64,000 nucleotides of DNA from Pilatotrama ljubarskyi (GCA_022385805.1 MU277679.1:62001-126000); one strand, 5' to 3'. Numbered from the stretch's first letter, positions 1 through 12,816 are shown. Translations and numbers: made by a program. Notes: generated by a model not told the origin, from the sequence alone.

Positions 1-3000
1 GCGCGTACCGGAGGCGCACCGCGCTCTCTTTGACCGCGACGTCTCGGGCTCGTATACCCTCATCGACAGGTGCGGGACGGCCAACTCGGCGCTGCATAAG
101 CGCGCGCAGACCAAGGCGGATGAGGGGTTGCCGCCAATCTTTTTGTTGTTGGACCCGACGCGGTGCGGGGAGCCGAGCGGGGACTCGTTTGTGTTCTCGA
201 CGAGCACGAGGCGGTATGAGTATGGCGAGAGCAGGCCGATTGCGGCGTTGTTGGATCCGAAGTGGAGGCAGTCGGACGTGGAGGGGGCGCAGACCGTGAA
301 GTGTATCGTTCCGTGCCGCTGGACTGAGGCGGAGGACGTCAAGCTGAAGGTAAGCTCGTTTTTCGGAGCGATGAGCATACGCTGATCATGGTTCCACAGC
401 CCGCTGCTGGTCACGACGCGGTCTTCGCGACCCCAGCCAAGGGCGTCTCCATCGACGTCTCGCAAGACGCCTGCAAGAGCGCGACCGCGCTCCTCGTCTG
501 CCGGGTGCCGCTCGGCGAGCAGGCGGGCCCTGAGTGGCCGCGCGGCGCGTGGACCGAGGTCGACAAGGTGCACGAACGCTCGATCTTCAAGTCGCTCGCG
601 TGGCTCGTCGAGCGTATCCGCAACATCGATGGCCAGTTCAGCGAGTGGCAGTCCGCGAACGGCGTGGGCGACTACCATACCCAGTGCGCACGCTGCGCGC
701 CGGTCTCGCCTGCTATCAGGTGGGCGAAGGTCAAGAAGCGCATCGCGGCATTCGAGGATACCGTCCAGGCCGGCGAGTATGAGAGGAGTCTGAAGCGGCG
801 CCCCGCGCCGTTCGTTACCCAGCTGAAGCTGGACGATGATGGGACTGGCATTGTCCGGATCGGCGTTAACATGACTTCCCTGATGCACCGAGCCCTCTCG
901 AGGCTGCCGACCATCGGCCGTACAGAGCCCGCGACGCTCTCGTGGCGGCTCAACACCGATTTCACCCCCGCGGTCAAGATTGACCTGCCCAAATTCAAGC
1001 TCTCGAGCAACAAGCGGGACCCGGAGCACGCGCAGCCTCCCCACTTCAAGATCCCCCTCCGTCCCGAGCAGCTCCGCTCGCTCAGCTGGATGCTTGAGCA
1101 GGAACGGAAGGACGCGCCGCCCTTCGTCGAGGAGGAGATTTCGGAGGCCATCCTCGAGCCACTCGGGTGGCGCGCCGAGGGCCGCGCGCAGCGCCCGCAC
1201 CACGTCCGCGGCGGCGTGCTCGCGGACGAGGTCGGGTACGGCAAGACGGCGATCTCGCTGGGCCTGATCGACTGCGCGGCGGAGGACGTGCGGAAGGAGT
1301 TCGCGAAGGTGAAGAGCACGGCGGGGCACATCGCGACGAAGGCGACGTTGATCATCGTGCCGCCGCACCTGACGCGCCAGTGGGAGAGCGAGGTGCGCAA
1401 GTTCACGAAGGGCAAGTTCGAGGTCGTCGTGCTCCACACGGCGTCGAACTTGAACTCGCTGAAGATCGAGGACGTCATGGAGGCGGACATCGTCATCGTC
1501 GCGTCGAATTTATTCAGGAGCCAGGTGTACCAGGATAATCTGGAGGCATTCGCGGGCGCGGGGGAGCTGCCCATTCAGGACGGTCGTTTCTTCGACGCGC
1601 GCCTAGACATCACCCTCAAGGGCCTCCAGGGCCAGGTCGAGCGTCTCAGGGAGGACGGCTCGGAAGCGGTTATGGAGCAGATCAAGGAGGGACGGAAGCT
1701 CGGTATGTATCTCGCTGCATCGCATTGTATACAACCGACTTACATAGTCGTCTTCGCAGACGAGGCGTCGCAGCTGTTGGTTCCCACCAAGCGGCTGAAA
1801 GGCAAGTCGTACCGAGACGCTGCAGAGACGACCGAGAAACCGACCAAGGTCAAGAAGGAGTCGGCGGAGCCCACTCTTCCCGCTGCAGTGAAGGCGTCCT
1901 CGGGCTCGCGGTCGGGCATGAAGGTCGAGGTCGTGATCCCTTCGCTGCCCAAGGGTCGCGGCTCTCCTTCCGCTTCATCTGCGCCGGCAAGCGACGAGGA
2001 CTCGGATGTGGCCAATGTCCGCCGCGCAGTGAAGCGTAAGGCCATCGTGATCTCGGATGACGAGGAGTCGGAGGATGAGAAGCCGCCGAAGAAGGGCAAG
2101 GGCGCTGCGAAGAAGAGGCCGGCCAAGCGTTCGAAGGCGTCGGAGACCTCTGACTACGAGGAGTCGTCTCAGGAAGAGATTGATGAGGAAAAGGAGGAGG
2201 ATTTCGTCTTGAGCTCGGATGACGAGAAGCCGAAGAAATCGAAGGCGAAGGGCAAGTCGAAAGCAGCATCCAAGAAGCCTTCTAAGGCACGGTCCGCTCC
2301 TACGACCTCCGAGTCCGAGGACGTCATGGACGTCGACGATGAGGACACTAAGCCGGTTGGCAGGGGCAAGAAACCCGCTAAGAAGCCCAAGGTGGAGAAG
2401 CCGGTGAAAGAGAAGAAGCGACGAGAGGACTCCGACCCGTGGAAGCTGAAGTCGTCCGCTGTCAAGCGGGACTGGCGTAAGATGCAGTCACCGCCGCTGG
2501 AGATGTTCTACTTCGCGCGGAAGATCGTCGACGAGTACACGTACCTAGACGGGAAGGTGCTGTCGATGGTCACGAAACTGAAGGCCGATCGTCTCTGGGT
2601 CTTGTCCGGTACACCTCCTATCCACGACTTTGGTGCACTGAAGACCATCTCGGCGTTCCTCAACATCCACCTCGGTATCGACGATGACAACGAGGGGCAA
2701 TCTCTGCAGGTCAAGAAGCGCAAGAGAGAGCAGACCGGTACGTCTGTCCGTCTCGTAGACTCACTGGTAGCTAACTCCTTGTAGCTGTCGAGAAGTTCCA
2801 TTCGTTCCGCGAGGTTCACAGTCTCGAGTGGCATGCTCATCGACACGAGCTTGGGCAGAGGTTCCTTGACCAGTTCGTCCGACAGGTCAGTTCTTTCAGC
2901 GATCGCGACGAGAGCAGTCAACTGATTCGTGACGAACAGAACATCGCCGAAATCGATGAGATTTCTTGCAGTCAGGAGATCCAAGTCGTCAAGCTCCCAG

Positions 3001-4440
3001 CCTCCGAACGCGCCATCTACCTCGAGCTCGAGCATCACCTCCGCGCTATCGACATGACCGTGAAGCGCGGCAAGAAGAGCGAGAGTGACCGTGAGAAGCG
3101 CCTCGCTCAGGCTCTCGGCGACAGCAGGTATGTTGGAACAGTTTTCAAGTGGATGCCGTCCCTTACATTTTGAGCCGCAGCACTGCCGAAGAAGCGCTGC
3201 TCAAGCGTTGCTCGCACTTTGAGTTGGAGACCGCTGACAAGGAGAATGCCATCAAGGCCTGCGAGGTTATCGTGAAGGAGCGCACAAAACAGCTCGAGGA
3301 CTGCAAGGCAGAACTCCTCAGGAAGCTCAACGACGCCGTCAAAATGGAGAAGAAGATCGGCAAGGTACAGGAGGAGTCCCTGTTCCGTGAGTACGTGCGC
3401 GTCACCAGGACGGAGGGCGTCGGCGACAAGGAGGCGACCGAGGCTGTACAGAAGCTCCTCGACGATGCCAACATCGCTGGGCCTCTGAAACCTTTGACGA
3501 ACAAGCTCAGCGCCAAGAGCGGAGGCAAGAAGGACGACTGCGACATTCCCAAGGCGATTAAAGACCTCATGTGGGACCATCGCGAACAGACTCACGAGAT
3601 CCGCCGTATCACGAAGGAGCTCGTCGGCCGCGTGCGCTCGCTCAGATACTTCACGGTCGTCCGTGACCTCCAGAGGCAATCTGAGAAGCCACCGGTCGTC
3701 CACTGCCCTAGTTGCGGCCGCGACGACGTGCCTCTGGAGGAGATCGCCGTTCTCTCGTCATGCGGACATATGGGGTGCCATCCTTGCGTTGTCGCCTGCG
3801 CGGACAAGGAGGAATGCGTCTACGCGGCGTCGGGAGCGTGTCGCGCCGCCGCCCGAGCCCTCAACATCGTGAAGGCGGACAGTCTCGGGATCGATGACGA
3901 GGCTCGCGACGGCCGCGGCAAGCATTACGGCCTCAAGCTGGAGAAGATCATGGAGCTGATCAAGTAGGTATCCTCACTGCTGCTCCGTTGCATCAAGGCT
4001 GATCGTGCGTTCTCAGGAAAACCATTCCGAAAGATGAGCGCGTCCTCATATTCGTCCAGTTCCCCGACCTCACCGCGAAGGTCGCCGAAGCACTCCAATC
4101 ATACCGTGTACCGTTCCTCGAGATCAAGGGCTCAGCCTCGCAGAAGAGCAAGAACCTCGAGAAGTTCCAGAACGACAGCGAGGAGCGCGTGCTCTTGCTC
4201 AACGTCATGGACGAGAGCGCGAGCGGCGCGAACCTCACGTCTGCGAACCACGCCATCTTCATCTCTCCTCTCCTCGCGCCGACCCAGGAGATCTACGACG
4301 CGTGTGAAACCCAGGCTATCGGACGTCTGCGGCGGTACGGTCAGCTCAAGCATGTCAAGATCTGGCGGTTCCTGAGCTTGGATACCATCGACGTTGAGAT
4401 ATACGAGCAGCGCACGCGGCAGAAAGTGGTGGCGACGTAG
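1..4440 (+). CDS. SNF2-family ATPase with RING-like finger (5' partial)
   Basis: Probable nuclear DNA-dependent ATPase, possibly an E3 ligase, related in layout to Rad5/SHPRH proteins. The start lies outside the window. Proposed exons are <2-349, 400-1702, 1760-2737, 2785-2885, 2940-3127, 3181-3963 and 4017-4440, which join in frame to at least 1374 residues. Visible motifs in order: Walker A in GGVLADEVGYGKTAISL (about 1212-1262); motif Ia region LIIVPPHLTRQWESE; a lysine/acidic low-complexity insert of roughly 230 residues (about 1760-2450); motif II as VDEYTYL (DEYT rather than DEAH); motif III LSGTPP; a charged helical stretch; a RING-like cysteine block (about 3706-3860, with CPSC, CGH and CHPC); and a helicase C lobe ending in QAIGRLRRYGQ (motif VI). 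The intron at 1703 keeps the frame open, so a single-frame reading would wrongly include 19 residues. Family assignment is firm; orthology and ligase activity are inferred. Confidence 0.88.
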
Positions 4441-4707
4441 GATGTATCGGTTGATCTTTTTGCTTCACTATCTTTTGTTTGTCTGTACCACTATCATATC
4501 TGCTCTCATTGGCATGCTACTCGAGTACTTCCCCTGCAATGGAATATCATCTGTTCATCCATATATGCTGCAGACCATGACATTATATCAATATCGCGAC
4601 TCACTCCGCAGTTTGGATGAAGAGCTATCGACATACGCGCATGTGAGCACTGAGTGAGCTCAAACACTCGGGTTGAGACTCGCAGAGTGCGATGACCAGG
4701 GCAAAAA

Positions 4708-4779
4708 TGACCACCGCAGGGGTCGAACCTGCAATCTCCTGATTCGTAGTCAGACGCGATGCCATTTCGCCAGGCGGCC
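4708..4779 (-). tRNA. tRNA-Arg (ACG), cassette A
   Basis: A 72-nt cloverleaf without intron. The 7-nt anticodon loop CTACGAA gives anticodon ACG. The acceptor arms GGCCGCC and GGTGGTC pair with G-U wobbles, the T arm contains GGTTCGACCCC, and a run of five T follows on the minus strand as a pol III terminator. It lies 128 bp from, and divergent to, an identical tRNA at 4908. Confidence 0.95.
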
Positions 4780-4907
4780 ATGTGTGAACGCATCCAACAT
4801 TCGCCTCCGTTTCCGTTTCTTGCGCGACCTTCGTCTCCGACGGCCTTTCTCTCTAATTACCATGCTTTCTTGCGGGATTGAACCGGCTGACAGTCAAGAT
4901 CAGCACC

Positions 4908-4979
4908 GGCCGCCTGGCGAAATGGCATCGCGTCTGACTACGAATCAGGAGATTGCAGGTTCGACCCCTGCGGTGGTCA
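4908..4979 (+). tRNA. tRNA-Arg (ACG), cassette A, second copy
   Basis: Same 72-nt sequence as the minus-strand gene at 4708-4779, so the two form a divergent palindrome-like pair. Anticodon ACG; followed by seven T. The region downstream (4980-5320) is a diverged reverse complement of the spacers at 26034-26400 and 59206-59569. Confidence 0.95.
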
Positions 4980-5320
4980 TTTTTTTCAGCTTGCGCTGTG
5001 TTGGTTCCATGGCCCTCTGCATACAATGCATAACGAATGAGTGCCAATCGTCTCACTCTCGAAACGTGAGCTCGAACACGGACAGGCACATGTAGCGGAG
5101 GAACATCTAGCCAGTGATCTCTGCCTAATAGGTCTTTCTGCGCCAGACTCCAGAGCACTCGCGGCGTCGTCAATGACACTCGGGCAACTCTTTGCCATTG
5201 ATATGACGATAGTGTACTTTCCTCAGCTGACGCACAAAAATACTGAACACGTCATACAGTCCCAACTGAAACAGCGGAAGGTGAGTACTCCCTCCGTAAC
5301 CAGGAGGTAACCCGCAAAAG

Positions 5321-5394
5321 TGAGTCGGCCCAGGTTCGAACTGAGGACCTTCTGTGTGTTAGACAGATGCGATAACCAACTACGCCACCGACCC
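5321..5394 (-). tRNA. tRNA-Val (AAC), cassette A
   Basis: A 74-nt cloverleaf: acceptor GGGTCGG pairs with CCGACTC, anticodon loop CTAACAC gives AAC, T loop TTCGAAC. Identical tRNA bodies occur at 25960 and 59132. It converges with the plus-strand tRNA-Arg at 4908. Confidence 0.95.
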
Positions 5395-7822
5395 GTTGGC
5401 AGGGACGTCTCTCATGCTTCCGTGTACGTGTCCTACAACAAGCGGGCTGGTGCCTCTTTCACCGAGATATCCAAGGAGGACTTCAAGTCGTTGCGAGCGG
5501 ATGACCGCACAGAGGGCGGCCTCGTCCAGGAGTCGGACTGCGCCTGGGGTTGTGTCCGAAAGCAGTGTAGTGGCACCATATCCTTGCACGCGTGCCTGCA
5601 TTTGCGAAGCGTGGTGTGAGCTATATCCGACCTAGTGAGCTACAACATGTGCCGTACTCCCCACACTCTTTCCCAGGAGAGAGCGTCCGGTGTTGTTCGA
5701 AGCGATCACGCATCGCGACAGGCAACGGCCGATGGATGCGTATACAGAAGGCGGCGTCTAGCACGATTCGGATGGCGCGATAAAGTGTAGACGTCACTTC
5801 GCTGTCCGTGAAGCTCTTCTCCCGATCTCGAGATGCCATACTGAGATGCGAGGAGTGGATGGACATGGCTGAGGTGGGTGCGCGGGCAGCACGCAGGCCT
5901 TCGTCGGTAACAGTATCTTCGTAGGAATCTACGATACGTCATGGATGCATTGACGAGCGTTGGCAGGATGAGAATGATTTAGGTAGATGAATTTGAAGCG
6001 ACAGCGAGAAGGGACGCAGGACTCTGTTCCCAACTCATCTCCGTCTTGACTGGAATGTCGAGGGGGACTGCTGGAAGACGCCGCAAGAGACCTTGTTAAT
6101 GCAAAAATGTATTGTGCGAACGACCGGCCAGTCCCCGAGTCCAGAGGCGTGGAACGCAACTTCATACAGGACTTGCTCTCGCCCATGCTGCGGGGTGTAC
6201 GGTGCACACCCAGGAAGACCGTTCCAGCCTATCCGAAGGGCCGATGCACTGTCCTCCGTCGCCCTCGATTGTACCTCCACCTGCCACAGTACGCTGAAAG
6301 GCTTGAATCACAACGAAAGCGAACAGGTGGGGATATGTGGCCGCTCACCGTGAATGTCCCTCGACGCCGACGCGCCACTAAGCAGTCAACCTCGGGCATG
6401 CGTGCATTCGATGGCGGTACCAGCGCACGTACAACTTGCTTCGGTGTTCATGATTATCATACCTGCATATCCGGCTGAGATCACGGCCACGCCTGCGCTC
6501 AGATATGATATGTCGCATTGTATGACAAGGACCGGCCATCCGGCATGGAGCTTCGGAGGTCCTGTAGTGTGTGCCATGAGTGCCGCGCTGCAGCTTTGAT
6601 GAGCAAATGATGTTCTATGTCAAGCGGTCGGGCGCGCAGATGCGGGTACGGTGTTTTCGGGGCCTGAAGGCCGCTCTTAAGGCCTTAAGGACCGAGCGGG
6701 CAATGGTGCGATTGGACGCTCGCATACTGTATGTCAGAGCGCTCAGCGCAACGCATTCTGGTTGGAGCGATAGGAAAGGGCCGAGGGCGCACTGCGCACG
6801 CAGCTCCTACATATACCAATCAACGTGCCCCCGGCGTTTCTCGTCGGAGTACATAGGAACGAACAAACCTTCGATGAGCGTCCGCGCATTGCGAATCTTC
6901 AGGCCATCACGATGTCCGGGTTTGCACTTTGCATCACAGACCGCAGGTGGCGAAATGCTTGCTCAAGTGAAGCTCTAGCTGCTCTACAGGGGTATATGCG
7001 CGGACGAGCAGCGGTCGGTTCGAGGTTCGTACGTGTTGGGCGATGCAAGGAGTGCGAAGGTAAGGGCGCTGGGCGCTTCGCTCTACAAGCGGAGGCAAAT
7101 GGAGTGCGCGCGGCGCGTCTGGACAGGTCCCTTTTCTTCAGGTCAGCGTCTCGGAGGTAAATTTGCGGGAGCTTGTCGAACACGAAGATCTGAACGACTT
7201 GTTCGGGGAGAATCCACGGTTCCAGACCGTTCATGCCCGCTCTGTTCGAGACCGTGTTGAAATGTGTGACGTCGAGGAGGAGGGTGGGGGAGTTGCGGCG
7301 GGACCGCGTCGGCGGAGCTGGGCGGCGCAGTTGCCTGCGCAACGGCAGACGCAAAAGGGCACCAGGTACGGGGTGGCTGTGCTGCGATCGATAAGCGGGT
7401 ACTCTGCTCTCGGCGCTTGCAACGCGTCGACGGTGCGTGCTTTGCCCCCGTCGTGCCGTTGGACCCTGCCAATCACCGAGCACGGCGTGAGATTGGCTCC
7501 GGGCGCGCAAAGCGAGGACAAGAGCAGCGGCGACGCAGCTGAGAAGCGAATGAAAGCGGGACAATGGATGGATGCGACGCGCGTTGTTTGTGTGCGGAGA
7601 GGACAAAAGGTGTTCCGGGGACGCGTGCGAAAGCTGCGTTGCCTGGCCAAGCGCACACTTCGCCCCAAAACACATGTGGCCGACTGATGGCAGACTTTGC
7701 ACAGAAAATAATGCGCCCTTTATAACCCATCGCCTTCTCTTCAACGCCCTCACCTGCTCTCTGCCCGCTCCCTGTCCTTCCTTCAACCCGTCCTCTCCTT
7801 CCCCTCCCGCCTCGCCATCACC
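5395..7822. other. Gene-poor interval with a possible transposase remnant
   Basis: I find no complete gene here. Open frames are short and lack coherent splice-linked motifs. On the minus strand at about 7150-7290 a translated patch contains FNTVSN, then EPWILPEQVVQIF. This resembles the C-terminal region of basidiomycete CACTA/Plavaka-type transposases (from memory of the family, not searched). A TATAA at about 7721 belongs to the GH16 gene downstream. Confidence 0.35.
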
Positions 7823-9106
7823 ATGTTCCGCGCTCTCGCCGCCCTCGTCCTCGCCCTCGCCGCTTCCTCCAACGCCGTCGTCCCCCACCACGCCGCGCTC
7901 CATCGCAGGCATAACAACGTCGGCAACACCGTGTCCTATGTCCCCCGCAGCACCTCCTACAAGCTCGTAGAGAGCTATGAGGGCAAGGACTTCTTCGAGT
8001 GAGTACTGCTCTCTCACTATATGCGCCCTGTTCTCCCCGGAGGCAGACGGAAATGCGCCACGAACACGCAATGCAAGTCTGTCGGTTCTGAGTGAAGCAG
8101 GACCCAGCGCCTCTTGATTGAACCGGAACTGAATTGCAAACCTTTCCTTTGCAGCGGCTGGGACTTCTACACCGGCGCCGACCCCACGCACGGGAACGTC
8201 AAGTTCGTCGACGGCGCCACTGCCTCCAAGCTCGCGTACGTCCAGGACGATAACACCGTCGTCATCGCCGTCGACGACACCTCCGATGTCCCCGCCGGCG
8301 GGAACCGCAACTCCATTCGCATCAGCACCAAGAAGTCCTGGGACCGCGGCCTCTTCATCGCCGACATTTACTCCATGCCCCACGGCTGCGGCGTCTGGCC
8401 CGCGTACTGGTCCATCGGCCAGGGCAAGGATTGGCCCAATGCCGGCGAGATCGACATCATTGGTGAGTATATGCGCGCCGCGCCGCGCTGTACGACGATC
8501 AACGCTGACCGTATGCGTTTTGCAGAGGGTGTGAACCAGAACACGCAGAACCAGATCACTCTCCACAGCGGCCCCGGATGCGCGCTCGACAAGAAGGCGG
8601 ACGCGCTCTCAAACCTGCTCGGCACGACGTGCGCCTCGTCGCCCGACAACAACTCGGGCTGCGCGTGGCAGCAGAAGGCGAACAACACGTTCGGGCACGG
8701 CTTCAACATGCAGGCCGGTGGCGTGTTCGCGCACTCCGTCGAGGCGGACGCGATCTCCGTCTGGTTCTTCGACCGCGACAGCATCCCGGCCGATATCGCC
8801 GCGAAGAAGCCCGACCCGTCGACGTGGGGCACGCCCACCGCGCTCTTCCCGAACTCGCAGTGCGATATCTCGTCCCACTTCCTCGCGCAGAGCCTGATCT
8901 TCGACATCACGCTCTGCGGAGACTGGGCTGGCGCGGCGTACGAGAGCTCCGGGTGCCCGGGCACGTGCGCGTCTGCGATCGCGGACAAGTCCAACTTCAA
9001 CGGTGCGTCTCGCCTTCCCCTTACGTCGTTGTTGGTCGTGCAGGGTTGCTGACAGATTGATGCAGTCGCGAAGTGGAAGATCGCCTCTGTTTCGGTATAC
9101 CAATAG
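7823..9106 (+). CDS. Secreted GH16 endo-beta-glucanase (laminarinase-like)
   Basis: Extracellular glycoside hydrolase of family 16, most like fungal beta-1,3(4)-glucanases of the Lam16A type. Exons 7823-7998, 8155-8462, 8526-9002 and 9066-9106 give 333 residues. The N-terminus MFRALAALVLALAASSNA is a signal peptide. The catalytic E-x-D-x-x-E motif appears as GEIDIIEG and is split by intron 2 (8463-8525) between the second Ile and the last Glu. Substrate-cleft features GGNRNSIRIS and MPHGCGVWPAYWSIG precede it. Several cysteines in the C-terminal half fit secreted disulfides. A TATAA lies about 100 bp before the start. Likely roles are glucan degradation or cell-wall remodelling. Family call firm; substrate inferred. 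Confidence 0.93.
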
Positions 9107-11535
9107 ACGGCACATAGATTCGCATACCCACACGCCACGCATCTCAACGCATCGCATCGCACGCACGCACGTCCGCCACCTGCATCATCTGTCTTTTCTC
9201 CACCGATCCTGCTCTCCTGCCTCGATTGCTTGCTACGTTACCGCTCCTATACTCGCCCGTCCCCCGGTCGGCCCTCTCAAGTTCCCTTTTCACATCGCAT
9301 TCGTTAACTTTCGGGACGGGCAGCATTGTACACACCCACACGCGCGCAGCCGCACTCCTTACGCGATACACGGCTCGTCTAGTGCTTGCTCTTTCTCTCC
9401 ATTAGCAGTCCAGTACCGTACGATACGATACTGGAACTGGGAACGTCACGATGGCCCCCGGAACTGCGTCGGATAGATAGATCGCATAGCCTTTAGATCG
9501 GTCCTCTCGCTCGCTTCCTTCTTATCCGACGCGTCCGTACGCGGGGCCGTGCCCCGGTGACGACGAGCATACGCGCGCCAGCTCCTAGCGAGCAACGCAT
9601 CCTTCGTCCTGGGTGCGGAGGCGTCGGCTGTGATTTCTACCTCCTGGGGTCTCGGGTACCGCTACCATTACGTTTGCTTGTTTCATTACTGTCTCTCGCG
9701 TTTCACACCATGGGTTGGAGGTCCGCAGGGCGGGGTCGTCGACATCGATACGCATCGTTCTCTCTGTAGCCACGTTCATTTTGCATTCATTCATTGTAAG
9801 TTACGCAATATATACGACGGTTTGCATGGAATACCCGGAGTGTCCGCCAGCCGACTTCATACTGTGTCTACTGAAGGGCAAGGGTGCCAAGACTTCGCGA
9901 GTCCACCCACCACGACCGACGTGTGGATTCACCCGCTGTCAGCGTGGTCGGTGGAGCGGGGGACGGCAACGACGATCGCGACACCGACGCTAGGCAGCCG
10001 AGTGCCACGGGCGTAGGCTTCGGCTTCAGCGTTCAGGCAGACGCTGGTCGGCTCAGCCATAGCAATAACGGAGTACTGCACCGCAAGGAGGGAGACGAGA
10101 CGGGGCAGGGAGGGGAGAAGAGATGGCGCAGGGTACGCTCCTCCAGCCGTCAACTTATATACTACCACCCCGCGTCACCCTTCGCCTCCCGACGGACAGA
10201 TATTCGGCGCGCCGTAAGTAGGTAGCGCAGTACGCGCGTTCCGACGATCGAAGCTCGAGCAGCAGATGTCGGATGGCCATCGTAGACCGCAGACCGCGAC
10301 GCTGGCGACGGCTGTCACCTGTGAACTTGCGGACCTGCACTCTGCGGCGGGTTGCGGGGATTTCGAGAGCGGCACGCTGGGAGGAGCGGGTCGCACGGCG
10401 CACTGGGTTCGGCGCTGCGGTCTCTGCGGTCCGTCTGGATGGGGGGTTGTTCTTGATACAGTACGGCACCTTGTTTTCTTCCGAGCACGTTGACAAGAGA
10501 AGTGGATGGCGGACATGGTCGATGGAAGATGCAGATCTGGGACGGCAGCGTGCACGAGGGGTCGGCTCTGGGCAGGAAGAAATGAGCTGAAAGTCTCCCG
10601 TCGGCGGAGCGGCTGCAATTGAGACGTTGAGATGTTCTGGGGTCGGGAGATGGCGGTGAGGATACTGCAGACCAAAGTAACTTACTGTATAATAGCATGA
10701 GGAGAGCGCACCTGGGGCGAGACAAACGCTGCAAGTATCCGTGGGACGTCGGCGCACTCGATGGCTCATTGTCAGATTGCTATCCTTCACCTGCTCCTGA
10801 GACATGATACACAGGGACAGGCCGATCGTGTCGAGAGCACTAGCGTAACGCGCCGCCCGTCCGACAGGTTCGCATAACGCGCTTCACGCATTGGGTAAGT
10901 AGCTGAGAGATGAGCCGGAGGGTTGACGTCCGGTATACGCAACACCACGCCGCGACCCTGGTTCCCATATGCCGGCGAGTAAGACTGTGCTGAAGGCGGG
11001 GCGCCGGATGCTGGGACGTCCCGATGTCGAGAACGCTTCGCGCTCAATGCGGGAGGGTCACTGATAGAATCAGCCAACTGAGTTCTGGCTGTCAATGCGA
11101 CATGTCAATGCCATGGCGTATCAGAGATGCCGACGACTTCAGGAAGGAATCGCCCAATAGGCGCAACGTACCGAGGGATATTAGTAGCATAGATGAGCCA
11201 TCTTCGGTCGACCGGCCGTAGACGGGATGTCGTATGTAGGTCGTGCAGTGAGTCCTGACTGGCTACAATCATTCATCATGTTCACCTCTCGGCTTCGTGG
11301 CGGGATCCGTGAGCTAAAACCAGAGTGGGTGGGCTTCGCGTTTACATGGGCAACGTCGTTCCTCAACGTAAGAAATGTTCAACGCTGACTCCATATCAGA
11401 AATCTGTCAGCGTTCGCTCAGATGAGATGCTAGACGCGACATACCATAATGAAAGCCTGGACGGCCTCCCCATTAACATGCAGGTCGTCTCAGGATTATG
11501 CACCAACAGTGTGAGGCACTTTGGGTGAGCCAATA
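9107..11535. other. Intergenic region, no gene recognised
   Basis: About 2.4 kb between the convergent GH16 and PEX7 genes. It should contain both 3' untranslated regions. The open frames here (for example 10155-10805 on the minus strand) have no recognisable motif or supporting splice structure. Confidence 0.4.
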
Positions 11536-12816
11536 CTATACACGGAATACATTCAGTCTGCAGTCCCAACTACAGCTTGCCAGCACGCCCTCCTCGTACA
11601 ACGACCATCCGCAGCCAATCACAAACTCGGTATGCGGGTCGTGTATGTACACCAGGTGCTTTCCTCCAGGTGGCGGCGCCGTCGTCCATCTGCGCAGATG
11701 CTCTCAGCATTCAAGCCCCTCGCGATACCCGACAAAGGGTGATGGACGTACACTCTGCAAGTCATATCATAGCCCGCGCTTGCGATCATGTCCGCGCGGT
11801 GAGGACTCCACTGGATTTTCCGCACGGCGAGCTCGTGTCCCATAAGCTGCGTCTCGCACGCGCCGCCGACTGCAGGGTTCTGGGCCGCCTCGGGGCCCAG
11901 CTGCACCATGCGGCAGTCCCACACCTTGATCGCCTTGTCGACGCCTGCACTCGCGAGCACGAACGGCCGGTACTTGTTCCAGTCGAGCGTGAGCACCTCC
12001 GTGCCGGACGCAGGTACGATGAGCGCCGCGGCAGTAAGGGGTGTCGTGAAGTTGTTGCTCCCTGGTCCGGACGTCGCGTACGTGGGGGCGCGGAGGTCGA
12101 AGATCTTGAGGGTACCGTCTGTAGAGCAAGTTGCGACTACGTCTGGTTGGTGTGGGGAGAAGAGGGCTTGGTACACGCAGGACGGGTGGGCATGGATAGT
12201 CGTGATTGATCGTGGCCGGTCCGGGGTCCACTGCAGCAGGTCGGCGAGGCGTCACGAAGGAGAACGCACGCGCGTGTACTCACCAGCTTCACCGTGCCGT
12301 CCCATGAAGAGGATATGAATTGGTCTTTATTGATGTTCGACCAGTCGACGGAGAACACCTCGCGGGTGTGCTCGTGCCATGCGCGTATTGGCAGATCCTA
12401 GATGCGCTTGCGGCACTTTGGATCTGGTAGACACCATACGGATGAACGGAGAGGCCTTACGTTGATCATAATGTCCCATAGCTTGAGCGAACCGTCCCCG
12501 GACGCGGAGACCAACTGATTCTCGTGGATCTCGGACCACGCTACGTCGTAGAGACCGTCCTGCGTCTCGTAGCTGCATGGCTCAGGGTCCAGACGTACCT
12601 TCAATGGCCAACGTAGACTTACAATTTGTCCAGTGAAAGCCCGGGCATACCAGCAGGTCCAGGTCCCAGAGAGACGATGTGCAGCCTTCCGTTCCCGACA
12701 AGACCATAGTTGGCAGACGAAGCTAGTGCGATGCGGGTGCTGTGGAACGGCGACCAAGCGAGACCATAGTGCGGAAAGCCGGGGGTCTGAAGCACAGCGG
12801 GCGGTGGTCTGTTCAT
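11536..12816 (-). CDS. PEX7: Peroxin-7, PTS2 receptor (WD40)
   Basis: Cytosolic WD40 propeller that binds the N-terminal PTS2 signal and delivers cargo to peroxisomes. Exons on the minus strand are 12816-12623, 12572-12461, 12397-12284, 12230-11752 and 11689-11536, giving 350 residues, the usual size. The N-terminus TPGFPHYGLAWSPF with SSANYGLVGNGRLH is the Pex7 hallmark. Blades follow with LYDVAWSE, GDGSLKLWD, SVDWSNIN, SSSWDGTVKL, STDGTLKIFD and SAGVDKAIKVWD, and the last exon carries IHDPHTEFVIGCGW and ends SWDCRLNVFRV. Skipping the final intron (11690-11751) would read a false C-terminus. It is divergent from the sirtuin with 117 bp between start codons. Confidence 0.93.

Noticed and set aside
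672..1574. Minus-strand 300-codon frame
   Set aside because: Antisense to the SNF2 exon, no motif, serine/arginine-rich shadow composition.
6899..8566. Long minus-strand open frame of 555 codons
   Set aside because: Its upper half lies antisense to the GH16 exons and is rich in Val/Gly/Asp as expected for a shadow. Only a small patch near 7150-7290 is kept, as a possible transposon fossil.
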